NCBI RefSeq assembly: GCF_003206155.1
Contig: NZ_PZJV01000006.1
Location: 322,266-386,265 of the forward strand
DNA length: 64,000 nucleotides
Origin: Salinicola halophilus
GTDB taxonomy: Bacteria; Pseudomonadota; Gammaproteobacteria; Pseudomonadales; Halomonadaceae
Reading direction: 5' to 3'
Shown: piece by piece, positions 46,976-55,601 of the stretch
Layout: the number at the start of each line of letters is the position of its first letter
Position numbering within the stretch: the stretch's first letter is position 1
Translations under genes and position numbers: made by a program
The notes under the pieces: model-generated
The model's database searches: none
The model's input: only the letters and a program-made list of their open reading frames with translations
Told to the model about the DNA's origin: nothing

Positions 46976-48127
46976 TCAGCGGGTATCGGATGCTGCGGGG
47001 TACGTCGTCTGGAACGTACCGTCGGTCGCGATGGGCAGCTCGCTCGTGAACAGCGCGTCCTGGGTCGCCTGCGGGTCCAGGGCCGCACACTGCCGCGGAT
47101 GGAGCCAGCGGGCGATCGTCTGAAGCGCAATGGCGGCGAAGGGCCCCTGGTGGTAACCGTGCCAGAGCGCGTGAAAGCGACCGTCGGTCACCGCGGAGAG
47201 CGTCGGCCAGCCCGGTCGGCGGGCGACGACTTCGGCCATGTCGCGGTGGGTGGTGTTCACCTCGACGCCGAACCCGGCCCGGATAGAGCCTCCCTGTGAC
47301 CACCCGGCGGCCGTGGCGACGATGACATCGGGATTGCGGGCCAGAATCGCCTCGGGGTTGAGCACGTTCTCGCTGCCCGGGGAGAGCCCGGCGGCGATGT
47401 TGTCACCGCCGGCCCGCTCGACCAGATCGGCCAGTCCGGTATCGAAGTTGCTGCGACAGCAGTCGGTCTTCAGCCCCGGGGCGATATCGATCAGCACGCT
47501 GGGGCTCGCCGTGACGCTATCGACGCAGTCGTCGACGGCCTCGATGGCTGCCTGCAGCCGTCGTGTCAGGGCCGCGGCGCGGGGCTTGGCATCCAGTACG
47601 TCGCCGAGTAGCGCCAGCGAGGGCACGGTGTCGGCGAGTGGGTGGCGCTGGAAGTCGATGAACACCACCGGAATGCCCAGTGCCTCGAGTTGGTCGAGCA
47701 GCGGCGAGTCGTGCAGATCCGGGTAGCGGGCAAGATTGGTCACCACCAGGTCGGGCGACAGCGTCAGCAGCGACTCCGCGCTGAGCGGAGCGTTGCCGTG
47801 GCCGAGCGACGGCAGGGCGTCGAGTTCGGGGAAAGCGTCGGCGAAGCGCGCCTGCGCCTCGCTGTCGAAGCGTGAAAGCGACCCTCGCCACCCGCTCATC
47901 CGCGCGACCGGGTTCGGAAGCAGCGTCGCCAGGGCGAGGAGATGGCGGGGATCATCGAGAAAGAGTCGCCTGGGTGGCGCATCGAGCGTCACTTCACGCC
48001 CGGCAAGGTCGGTCACGGTCAGAGGGAAGCCTTCGGCGTGTGCGGCTGGCGCTGCCCACACCGAAACCATCGTGGCCAGCAGCAAGCAAAGACCCAGAAA
48101 GCGATACCGATCTTGCAAAGCAGGCAT
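46976..48127 (-). CDS. Iron-siderophore ABC transporter substrate-binding protein
   Basis: A 383-residue exported type III binding protein (FepB/BtuF fold), with a signal peptide ending around AAHAEG, LTVTDLAGREVTLDAPPRRL at the mature N-terminus and LLTLSPDLVVT and ILARNPDVIVA in the two lobes. It has unusual cysteines, including TDCCRSNFD. No lipobox is present. Neighbours are only the TonB receptor; permease and ATPase genes are missing here. A half Fur box lies about 20-40 bp upstream of its start. Confidence 0.9.
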   Translation of the reverse strand: MPALQDRYRFLGLCLLLATMVSVWAAPAAHAEGFPLTVTDLAGREVTLDAPPRRLFLDDPRHLLALATLLPNPVARMSGWRGSLSRFDSEAQARFADAFPELDALPSLGHGNAPLSAESLLTLSPDLVVTNLARYPDLHDSPLLDQLEALGIPVVFIDFQRHPLADTVPSLALLGDVLDAKPRAAALTRRLQAAIEAVDDCVDSVTASPSVLIDIAPGLKTDCCRSNFDTGLADLVERAGGDNIAAGLSPGSENVLNPEAILARNPDVIVATAAGWSQGGSIRAGFGVEVNTTHRDMAEVVARRPGWPTLSAVTDGRFHALWHGYHQGPFAAIALQTIARWLHPRQCAALDPQATQDALFTSELPIATDGTFQTTYPAASDTR

Positions 48128-48147
48128 GTCGATTCTTCTAGTTGATT

Positions 48148-48168
48148 AAAAAGAATCATTATCATTTG
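48148..48168 (-). promoter_or_regulatory. Fur-box-like site upstream of the iron-uptake pair
   Basis: On the minus strand the site reads AAATGATAATGATTCTTTTT; the left half GATAATGAT is perfect against the Fur consensus and the right half is degraded. It ends about 20 bp before the binding-protein start and would fit iron repression of the pair. Confidence 0.65.
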
Positions 48169-48261
48169 AGGGGTTTTCCCGGTCAATGCCCTGGTGGCGC
48201 TTTCCGCGGACTGTTGCCGACGCGCGGCAGGGCTTCCCCTCGTGGCCTCGCGTCTCGACGG

Positions 48262-49659
48262 TCAGAGCGTCTCCCACAGCAGCGGATCGGGGTCCCCCAG
48301 CGTGTCGACGAGAGTGTCCAGTGCGCTCTCCAGCGCCTCGCGACTCTCGGCGGCGCTGATACAGAGTCGGATCGCCTGGGGGGCGCTGACGCTGCCGAGG
48401 CAGAAGCTCTCGGCGCTGCTGACGACGACCCGGCGCCGCTGCAGCTGCTCCACCACGTGGCTCGAACGCAGATCCGGCGGTAGCGGCAGCCAGAGGTAGA
48501 AACCGCCGCGCTGACCGCGGGGACGAAACGCCGCCAGCCGCGCCATGGCACGGTCGAAGCGCCACGCCAGCTCCTCGCGTTGCCAGGCGATCAGGGCATC
48601 GGCGTCACCGCTGTCGATCCAGTGCGCGACCACCATCGGCATCAGCGGCGGCGGCATCCAGCACTGCGCTCTGAGCGCCGCGGTCAGGCGCGGGCGCGCC
48701 GCTTCGGGCGCATGCAGCGCACCGACCCGTAGCCCGCCGCCGAGCAGCTTGGATACCGAGAACAGCGTGATCGTGCATTCCGGGGCCAGCCGGTAGAGCG
48801 GCGTGTTCGCCTCGCCCGGCAGATCGGGATAGATGTCGTCCTCGATCAGCCAGAACTGCCGCTCGCGAGCGAGCGCCACCAGCGCCTCGCGGCGTGCCTC
48901 GCTGAGCCGGCTGGTGGTTGGGTTATGGCAGTCCGGCATGACGTAGAGCGCCCGGAACGGCTGTTGCTCAAAGGCCCGCGCCAGCGCCTCGATGTCGATG
49001 CCATGGTCGTCGAACGGCACCGCCACCCCTTTCAACGAGAGCTGCGACAGCGCACTCACCAGTCCCGGATAGGTGAGCTGCTCTGCCGCCACCCGTTCGC
49101 CGGGGGCGAGCAGCGCGCTCAAGGCAAGGTGAATACCGTGCATGCCACCCTGATCCATGAGCAGATTCTCCGCCTCGACGGGCCGGCCGAGGCGGGTGAG
49201 CCAGCCGGCCAGCGCCTGCACCTGCCACGTCTGCCCGGTCTCGGGTTGATAGTCGACGCCGGCGCGCAGCGCCGCTGGTTGGCCGGCGATCGCCTCCAGC
49301 GCCCGCGCCAGATTCTGGGATCGGCGCGGCGAAGGCGGCGGCGTGGCGTGGCTGAGGTCGATCAGGTCGGGCTGGCGCGGCTGTTCGAAGATCGTGTCGA
49401 AGGTGCTGGATCGGACCGACGTGTCACGCACGTAAGTCCCGCTGCCGACACGGGCACTGACCGCCCCCTGCTGTTCGGCTAGCGCGTAGGCGCGGGTCAC
49501 CGTGCCGACGGTGACGCCGAGTGCGTCGGCCAGACGCCGCTGCGGCGGCAGCTTCGTTCCCGGCTCGAGCTCGCCGCGTGTCGTGGCGTCGACGATGGCA
49601 TCGGCGAGCTGGCGATAGCGCGGGCCGTAGCCCGACAGCGTAGGCATCCAAATTGTCAT
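48262..49659 (-). CDS. MocR-type GntR regulator with aminotransferase domain
   Basis: A 465-residue fusion: an N-terminal GntR winged helix (YRQLADAIVDATTRGELEPGTKLPPQRRLADALGVTVGTVTRAY, split here as the usual helices) and a fold-type I aminotransferase-like domain with the PLP lysine in LFSVSKLLGGGLRVG and YVMPDCHNPT. Such regulators sense amino acids through PLP. The start at 49659 gives the normal N-terminus; its ribosome site is weak. It is divergent from AlaX-like and LysE-type genes, and a perfect 16-bp palindrome lies between them. Confidence 0.92.
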   Translation of the reverse strand: MTIWMPTLSGYGPRYRQLADAIVDATTRGELEPGTKLPPQRRLADALGVTVGTVTRAYALAEQQGAVSARVGSGTYVRDTSVRSSTFDTIFEQPRQPDLIDLSHATPPPSPRRSQNLARALEAIAGQPAALRAGVDYQPETGQTWQVQALAGWLTRLGRPVEAENLLMDQGGMHGIHLALSALLAPGERVAAEQLTYPGLVSALSQLSLKGVAVPFDDHGIDIEALARAFEQQPFRALYVMPDCHNPTTSRLSEARREALVALARERQFWLIEDDIYPDLPGEANTPLYRLAPECTITLFSVSKLLGGGLRVGALHAPEAARPRLTAALRAQCWMPPPLMPMVVAHWIDSGDADALIAWQREELAWRFDRAMARLAAFRPRGQRGGFYLWLPLPPDLRSSHVVEQLQRRRVVVSSAESFCLGSVSAPQAIRLCISAAESREALESALDTLVDTLGDPDPLLWETL

Positions 49660-49737
49660 GGTGACAAAAATCCCGTTGACCCGAAAATTGCGACGGTTAT
49701 GCTCGAATCTTCGGCGGTTGGCGGTATCGATGCCACT

Positions 49738-49753
49738 ATTGTATGCATACAAT
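49738..49753. promoter_or_regulatory. Perfect 16-bp palindrome, candidate MocR operator
   Basis: ATTGTATGCATACAAT is a perfect palindrome, 53-68 bp upstream of the AlaX-like start and about 80 bp upstream of the MocR start. GntR-family regulators often recognise TTGTATAC-like palindromes. Its place in the divergent promoter gap makes it the best operator candidate for this cluster. Confidence 0.7.
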
Positions 49754-49805
49754 TACGGGGTCGTCACCTGTCCGCTGCCTCTATCGATTTTCAGGAGACG
49801 ATTCG

Positions 49806-50534
49806 ATGTCCACCACGCTGGCATTTCGCGACAGCCCCTACGCTCACGAGCAGACCGCCACCGTCACGGCGGTGGGTAGCGACGGCGTGGTGGTCACCGA
49901 CAGCACGATCTTCTACCCCCACGGCGGCGGTCAGCCCGGCGACAGCGGCGTCTTCGTCACCGCCGATGGCCGCGAGATACCGGTCGAGGATACCCGCAAG
50001 GGGGAGGCGGGCGCGGTGCATCACCATCTCGCTGCCGATCACGGCCTCGCCGTGGGTGACGTCGTCACCCAGCGCCTCGACTGGTCGCGGCGCTACGCCC
50101 ACATGCGCATGCACACCGCGCTGCACCTGCTGGCGGTGGCGATACCCCACGGGGTCACCGGCGGCAGCATCGGCGCCGAGCGCGGGCGACTGGATTTCGA
50201 CCTGGGCGAGGTGACGCTCGACAAGGCCGAGGTCGCGGCGCAGCTCACCGCGCTGGTCGATGCCGACCATCCGGTCTTCAGCGAGTGGATCAGCGACGCC
50301 GAGCTCGACGCCAGCCCGGCGCTGGTGAGAACGATGTCGGTGGCACCGCCCCGCGGCGCCGGCGAGATCCGCATGGTGCGCATCGGCGACGTCGACTATC
50401 AGCCCTGTGGCGGCACCCATGTTGCCTCGACCGTGGAGGTCGGTGCGCTACGCGTGGCAAGTATCAAGAATCGCGGTGCGCGCAATCGCCGGGTCACGCT
50501 GGTGTGGGACGAGACGCCGGAGGAGCAATCATGA
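49806..50534 (+). CDS. AlaX-like alanyl-tRNA editing protein
   Basis: A 242-residue free-standing editing protein related to the AlaRS editing domain. IFYPHGGGQPGDSG is the N-terminal signature; the zinc site is formed by MRMHTALHLL (two His) and YQPCGGTHVAST (Cys, His). It hydrolyses Ser- or Gly-tRNA(Ala). AGGAG lies 8 nt before the ATG. Translationally coupled to the LysE-type exporter downstream (ATGA) and divergent from a MocR regulator, suggesting a response to a misacylating amino acid. Confidence 0.93.
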   Translation: MSTTLAFRDSPYAHEQTATVTAVGSDGVVVTDSTIFYPHGGGQPGDSGVFVTADGREIPVEDTRKGEAGAVHHHLAADHGLAVGDVVTQRLDWSRRYAHMRMHTALHLLAVAIPHGVTGGSIGAERGRLDFDLGEVTLDKAEVAAQLTALVDADHPVFSEWISDAELDASPALVRTMSVAPPRGAGEIRMVRIGDVDYQPCGGTHVASTVEVGALRVASIKNRGARNRRVTLVWDETPEEQS

Positions 50535-51133
50535 CCTCGCTCGCCTGGTGGTTGTCGCTGACCCTCTTCGCCGCATCGATGACCGGCTCCCCGGGGCCTA
50601 ACAATGTGATGCTCACCGCCTCCGGCGCGCTCTACGGCTATCGGCGTACCCTGCCGCACATCTTCGGCATCATGGCCGGCGGCTTCGTGCTCTTCCTGAG
50701 CGTCGCCCTCGGCCTGGGTGCGCTGTTCGAGCGCTATCCGCTGATCCAGCAGAGTCTCAAGGTGGTGGGCGCGGTCTATCTGCTCTACCTGGCGTGGAAG
50801 ATCGCCAGCGCGCCGCCGCCGGATCTTGCCGCGCGCGAAGGGGCGCGGCCACTGACGGCCTGGCAGGCGGCGGCCTTCCAGTTCGTCAACCCGAAGGTAT
50901 GGGTCATGGGCATCGCGCTGGTGGCGGGCTTTCTGCCCCATGAAGGGCCGCTCCTCCTCAACGCCACGGTCCTGGCGCTGGTCATGGAGGGGGTGGCGTT
51001 TTTCTGCATCTCGTTCTGGGCGGGCTTCGGCATGGCGATCGGCCGGCTGCTGACCACGCCGCGGGCGTGGCGAATCTTCAACGTGGTGATGGGCCTCGCC
51101 ACCGCGGCCTGCGTCGGATTCATCGTCCACTGA
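50531..51133 (+). CDS. LysE/RhtB-family amino-acid exporter
   Basis: A 200-residue membrane protein with about six hydrophobic segments. The family signature is SMTGSPGPNNVMLTASGALYG near the N-terminus, with VYLLYLAWKI and FQFVNPKVWVMG later. It exports amino acids or analogues by proton antiport. Its start overlaps the AlaX-like stop, so the two proteins are produced together under probable MocR control. Confidence 0.93.
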   Translation: MTSLAWWLSLTLFAASMTGSPGPNNVMLTASGALYGYRRTLPHIFGIMAGGFVLFLSVALGLGALFERYPLIQQSLKVVGAVYLLYLAWKIASAPPPDLAAREGARPLTAWQAAAFQFVNPKVWVMGIALVAGFLPHEGPLLLNATVLALVMEGVAFFCISFWAGFGMAIGRLLTTPRAWRIFNVVMGLATAACVGFIVH

Positions 51134-51185
51134 CCCGATCGAGCGCCGGATACGGCCGGAGCGCGCTAGACCCCGACCGCCAACG

Positions 51186-51746
51186 CTAGAACGACGACCC
51201 CGGCTGACGGAGAAATTCGACCTCTGCCGGGGTCGATTCGCGATCGATGATCGCGTTGCGGTGCGGGTAGCGGCCGAAGCGCTCGAGAATCTCGCGGTGG
51301 CGCTGCTCGTAGCGCAACTCCTTCTCCATGCCCGGCTGGGCGAACAGCTCGAGCGCGCGGTCGTGATCGGCGAGCGTTTCGCTGTGCATGAACGGCATGT
51401 AGGCGAACACGCGCCGCGGGGTGGGTAACCGCGCATCCCCGCCGCGGTCGATCAGCGCCTTGGCGAGCGAAAGCGCCAGCGGGTCCTGGGCGAACGCCGC
51501 GGGCGTATCGCGGTAGACGTTGCGCGAGAACTGATCGAGCACGAGGATCTCCGCCACCCTGCCTTCGGCGCCGATGCGCCAGGCCTGGCACTCGCCGCGG
51601 CCGGCCGCCGCCAGCGTATCGCCGAAGCGCTCGGCGATGGTTCGATCGAGCGCCGGGTCCTTCTTGAACCACTGCTTGGGCGCGAGCTCCTCGAACCAGA
51701 AAGCGAGCACGTCGGCGGGGGTAGCGAGGCGAGCGGAATCGGGCAT
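51186..51746 (-). CDS. DUF924 family protein
   Basis: A 186-residue protein matching DUF924: DVLAFWFEELAPKQWFKKDPALD at the N-terminus, ILVLDQFSRNVYRDTPAAFAQDP, and YMPFMHSETLADHDRA. Predicted all-helical, TPR-like; the function is unknown and no residues suggest an enzyme. CAGGAC precedes the ATG. Confidence 0.9.
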   Translation of the reverse strand: MPDSARLATPADVLAFWFEELAPKQWFKKDPALDRTIAERFGDTLAAAGRGECQAWRIGAEGRVAEILVLDQFSRNVYRDTPAAFAQDPLALSLAKALIDRGGDARLPTPRRVFAYMPFMHSETLADHDRALELFAQPGMEKELRYEQRHREILERFGRYPHRNAIIDRESTPAEVEFLRQPGSSF

Positions 51747-51842
51747 GGGGTGTCCTGCCGGGAAGCGAGGGGCGAACGGCGGCCACTACGGCTCAGGGGC
51801 CGCCCGTCCGCGGGATGATGGGAACCGACGAGCGCTTCGCGG

Positions 51843-52499
51843 TCAGGTGGCTTCGATCGGCTCGTCATGCAGCGGCACGCGAGAGAGCTTCGCCATGGCG
51901 CGGCGGTAGGCGTCTACCGTCTCGGGATACTTCACGCCCTCGACCAGCGAGAGGTGACGCAGCACCGGGTAGAGCGCGATGTCATCCAGCGAGAGCACCT
52001 GATTGACCGCCTCCGGCGACTGGATCAGCGGCTCCAGCTCGTCGAGCCAGCGGGTGAGGTCGTTGAGCAGCTCTGGCGTGCGCTCGCGCAGCGCGTCGAG
52101 GTCGCCCAGCATCTCGGCGTGCTTGTCGCGAAACTGCTGCGCCGCCTCCGGGGTGGCGAGCTCGCCCAGCGGCGCCTCGGCCGCGCGTGGGGCGAAAAGC
52201 GCGGCGATCGTGCCGCTGGCGGCGCTCACCCAGCGCTCGATGTCCGGGTTGCGCGGGCCGTCCATCACCTTGACGCCTTCGGCCTCGGCATCGATGCCGC
52301 GCACGATCGCCTGGCTGTCGGCGAGCGTACCGCCGTCGTCGAACTCGAGAATGGGGACGGCCTTCTCGCCCACCAGTCGCGTCGGCGTTTCGACATCGTC
52401 GAACAGCAAGGTCTGCACGTCGACGGGCACGTCGCGCAGCCCGAAGATCATTCGCGCGCTGGCGCTGAACGGGCAGTGATCGTAGATATAGAGACGCAT
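51843..52499 (-). CDS. grxB: Glutaredoxin 2 (GrxB-like)
   Basis: A 218-residue GST-fold glutaredoxin: an N-terminal thioredoxin-like domain (MRLYIYDHCPFSASARMIFG, KAVPILEFDDG, LADSQAIV) and an all-helical C-terminal domain (SLDDIALYPVLRHL). E. coli Grx2 is 215 residues with CPYC; here the site is C9-P-F-S, so the second cysteine is missing and a monothiol mechanism is expected. GGGAGG precedes the ATG. No glutathione genes adjoin. Confidence 0.9.
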   Translation of the reverse strand: MRLYIYDHCPFSASARMIFGLRDVPVDVQTLLFDDVETPTRLVGEKAVPILEFDDGGTLADSQAIVRGIDAEAEGVKVMDGPRNPDIERWVSAASGTIAALFAPRAAEAPLGELATPEAAQQFRDKHAEMLGDLDALRERTPELLNDLTRWLDELEPLIQSPEAVNQVLSLDDIALYPVLRHLSLVEGVKYPETVDAYRRAMAKLSRVPLHDEPIEAT

Positions 52500-52627
52500 G
52501 CGGTCCTCCCTGACTGTGAGGCGAATAAGCGCTGAGGCGAACAAGCGATGATGCGCTCAACGCGGATGCGCCTCTGAGCGTAGAAAACCTGACCGCCGCT
52601 TGCCGCAGAAAACGTCACCCCCGGCGC

Positions 52628-53830
52628 TCAGCCGGGCAGCGTCTGGCGGTCGCGGCGACGAATCTGCCAGGCGAAGGCGAAGCCCACCGGCAGCACGCCG
52701 AGGGCGGCGATGATGAGCGTCGGCGCGGTACCGTAGAGCGCGATGATCGCGCCGCCGACGCCGGTCCCGAGCGACTGGCCGGTGAAAAAGGCCGTGGCGA
52801 ACAGCGACACCGCCGCCCCGCGCCGCTCGGGCGCCATCTGGGTCGCGGTGGTCTGCAGCGTGTTGTGCAGCATGTAGAACCCCAGCCCGAAGCCGTAGCA
52901 GCCGATCACCGCGACCAGCGGCGTGGGGCGCAGGCAGATCGCCATTAGCGCCAGCGAGATCAGCACCGCCCCCAGCCGACACAGGCCGCTCTCGCCGAGC
53001 CGGGGCACGAGCTGACGCGCCAGCAGGGCGAAGCTCAAACCGCCGAGGGCGAAGGCCGAGAGAATCAGCCCCGCCTCGGCCAGCGGCAGGCCGCCGGCGA
53101 GGTGCAGGTGGCTGGCGACGAAGGCGAAGCCGCAGAAGACCGCCGCCCCCTCGCAGAACACGCTGATCAGCACCACCCGCGGCCAGGGCTGGGTCAGCAC
53201 ATGGCGCAGGCTGACGGTGAGCGCCTCCCGCTCGCGGCGCTCAGGGCGCTCCCGACGCCCGGCACGCAGCCACAGCAGACTCCCGGCGAGGGCGAAGAGC
53301 AGCGTGTAGGCGAGAAACGGCCACTGCCACCAGCTCTGCTCGGCGGCCAGACCGCCGAAGGTCTGACCGCAGGCGAGACCGGCGATCTGGCCGATCAGAA
53401 AACGCGCCAGCACTGCCTGCCGCTGTTCGTAGGGCACGTTGTCGCCGATCCACGCCATCGCCAGCGGAATCACCGCCGCACAGCCCACGCCCGCCAGCAT
53501 GCGCGCCGCGATCAGCGTCGCAAGACTCCCCGACAGCGCGCAGAGCAGGCTCGCTACCGCGGCCACCATCGAGAACAGCGAGATCACCCGCAGCTTGCCG
53601 TAGCGGTCGCCGCTCGGCCCCAGCACCAGCTGCAGGCAGCCGTAGACGATGGCGAAGGCGGTGATGGTCCAGGAGGCGGCGGCAAGCGTGGTGGTGTAGA
53701 CCTCCGCGAGCCGCGGCAGCATCGGGTCGAGAATGCGCTGCGTCGCCGACGCGCAGAAAGCGGTCATCGCCAGCAAGACGATGGTTGGCCACGGGGTCGG
53801 GCGGGCGGTGGAAGACGTGGGGGTGGTCAC
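52628..53830 (-). CDS. MFS transporter
   Basis: A 400-residue major-facilitator protein with about 12 helices; LGPSGDRYGKLRVISL is the loop 2-3 motif and RMLAGVGCAAVIPLAMAW follows. The start is GTG at 53830, as TM1 begins shortly after and no ATG lies before it. The group resembles drug or arabinose-efflux-type MFS proteins, but no substrate can be assigned. Confidence 0.88.
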   Translation of the reverse strand: MTTPTSSTARPTPWPTIVLLAMTAFCASATQRILDPMLPRLAEVYTTTLAAASWTITAFAIVYGCLQLVLGPSGDRYGKLRVISLFSMVAAVASLLCALSGSLATLIAARMLAGVGCAAVIPLAMAWIGDNVPYEQRQAVLARFLIGQIAGLACGQTFGGLAAEQSWWQWPFLAYTLLFALAGSLLWLRAGRRERPERREREALTVSLRHVLTQPWPRVVLISVFCEGAAVFCGFAFVASHLHLAGGLPLAEAGLILSAFALGGLSFALLARQLVPRLGESGLCRLGAVLISLALMAICLRPTPLVAVIGCYGFGLGFYMLHNTLQTTATQMAPERRGAAVSLFATAFFTGQSLGTGVGGAIIALYGTAPTLIIAALGVLPVGFAFAWQIRRRDRQTLPG

Positions 53831-53956
53831 GGGGGACGGTCCGGATGCAGTCGAGAGAGGAGGGTGATATTAGCACCCGAATCGACGCCGTCGCGGGAAG
53901 GGAAAATCAGGCGTCCGCCGCGATTCGTGCGCGGCGGACGCCGGTACCGGCGGTTT

Positions 53957-54385
53957 TTACACCTCGACGTTAAGGGTCACGTCGATATTGCCGCGGGTGG
54001 CGTTGGAGTAGGGGCAGACCTGATGCGCCTTCTCGACCAGCGCCTCGGCCTGCTCGCGATCCATGCCCGGCAGCTTCACCGTCAGCGCCGCCTGGATGCC
54101 GAAGGCGTCACCCTGGGGGCCGATGCCGACTTCGCCCTGAATCCGGGTGTCGTCGGGCAGCTTGGCGTTCTCTTTCGAGGCCACCAGTTTCAGCGCGCCG
54201 ATGAAGCAGGCCGAGTAGCCGGCGGCGAAGAGCTGCTCCGGGTTGGTGCCCTCACCGCCGGCGCCGCCGAGCTCCTTGGGCGTGGAGAGTTCGAGATCGA
54301 AGGCGCCATTGTCGGCGGTAGCACGACCGTCGCGGCCGCCGGTGGCAGTGGCGTTGGCACGGTAGAGAACTTTGTCGAGTGACAT
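53957..54385 (-). CDS. ohr: Organic hydroperoxide resistance protein Ohr
   Basis: A 142-residue OsmC/Ohr peroxidase that reduces organic and fatty-acid hydroperoxides using lipoylated proteins. The redox cysteines are C60 in [13 protein letters not shown] and C124 in [10 protein letters not shown]. Length and both motifs are typical of Ohr rather than OsmC. AGGAG lies about 10 nt before the ATG. No OhrR (MarR-family) gene is adjacent; the upstream gene is a LysR regulator. Confidence 0.95.
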   Translation of the reverse strand: MSLDKVLYRANATATGGRDGRATADNGAFDLELSTPKELGGAGGEGTNPEQLFAAGYSACFIGALKLVASKENAKLPDDTRIQGEVGIGPQGDAFGIQAALTVKLPGMDREQAEALVEKAHQVCPYSNATRGNIDVTLNVEV

Positions 54386-54490
54386 GCTGTTGCGCTCCTG
54401 TCGTGGGGAAGGGGGTGAACGATACCGCAGTGAGTTCAGAACGTCGGCGGGCCGATCGCCAATGAGCTTCTTCTATCGCCTGGATGCGCG

Positions 54491-55456
54491 TCACTCGTTC
54501 GGAGGTGGCTCGCGGGCCTCACGCCAGCGATCCCAGGCGGGGACGGGCGACAGCACGGTCTGCAGATAGTCGACGAAGGCCCGCACCTTGCGCGTTCGCA
54601 GCCGCCGCTCGGTGGTCAGCACGTGGAGATCTCGGCGTCCGGGGACGACCTCGCTGCGCCACGCTTCCAGCAACGGGGTCAGTTCGCCCCGGGCGAGCGC
54701 GTCACTGACGAGCCAGGTGGGAAACAGCACTACGCCTTGGCCCATGAGGGCGGCCCGCAGCAGGCTGCCGGCGTCGTTGCTGTAGAAGTTGCCGGTGACG
54801 TCGAAGGGCGTCGCCGCCGGCTGCGTCGATGCCTGGAAGTACCAGCGCTGGCGGCCCATCTCGCCCTGATAGAGCAGGCAGTTGTGCTCGGCGAGCGCCT
54901 CCGGACTCGCGGGTTCGCCGTGCGCTCGAAGATAGTCCGGCGCCGCGGCGACCACGTAGTTCATGGGAGCGAGCCGGCGCGCCACCAGCGAAGAGTCCGC
55001 GAGATCGCCGACCCGAAAGGTGATGTCGTGCCCTTCGCGTACCGGATCGACGACGCGGTCGCTCAGCTGCAGCTCGGCGGTGATGCCCGAGTGCTGGCGC
55101 TGGAAGCGATTGAGCAGCGGCACGATTTGATGCTGGCCGAAAGCCACGGGGGCGTTGATCCGCAGCGCGCCGCGGGGCTCGGTGTCCGGCGACGCCAGCG
55201 CCTCTGTCGCGAGATCGAGCCGCTCGAGGATCTCGCGCACTTCGTCGTAGTAGCGCTCCCCCGCCTCGGTGAGGCTGACCGCGCGGGTATGCCGGTAGAG
55301 CAGCGGCTGGCCGAGTGCGCTCTCCAGCGCACCGATCTGGCGCGAAATGGAGGAGACTGCGCGGTGAAAGTGGTGGGCCGCGGCGGTGAAACTGCCGGTG
55401 GCGGCGACCCGCTCGAAGGTGCGTAGCGCGTTGAGATCCAGCGTATCGAGCGACAT
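54491..55456 (-). CDS. LysR-family regulator
   Basis: A 321-residue LysR protein of the large CrgA/DsdC-like group: LNALRTFERVAATGSFTAAAHHF starts the HTH, then AVSSISRQIGALE. The effector domain contains RINAPVAFGQHQIVPLLNRF. It is divergent from a PRISE-type reductase gene across 145 bp, and therefore most likely controls that gene. It lies 105 bp upstream of ohr on the same strand, but a role in peroxide response is not indicated. Confidence 0.92.
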   Translation of the reverse strand: MSLDTLDLNALRTFERVAATGSFTAAAHHFHRAVSSISRQIGALESALGQPLLYRHTRAVSLTEAGERYYDEVREILERLDLATEALASPDTEPRGALRINAPVAFGQHQIVPLLNRFQRQHSGITAELQLSDRVVDPVREGHDITFRVGDLADSSLVARRLAPMNYVVAAAPDYLRAHGEPASPEALAEHNCLLYQGEMGRQRWYFQASTQPAATPFDVTGNFYSNDAGSLLRAALMGQGVVLFPTWLVSDALARGELTPLLEAWRSEVVPGRRDLHVLTTERRLRTRKVRAFVDYLQTVLSPVPAWDRWREAREPPPNE

Positions 55457-55601
55457 CGAGTTGCGCCCCGTGCAATGAAGATTTGTGAGGCTTTCGATTG
55501 TAGCAACTTGAATGCGCTACCAGACTGCTGGCATCGACTCGGCGTTCACCGAGTGGCTCATTCATCTCTCGACAGAGCATCCCTCGACAGGAGAAGTGAT
55601 C

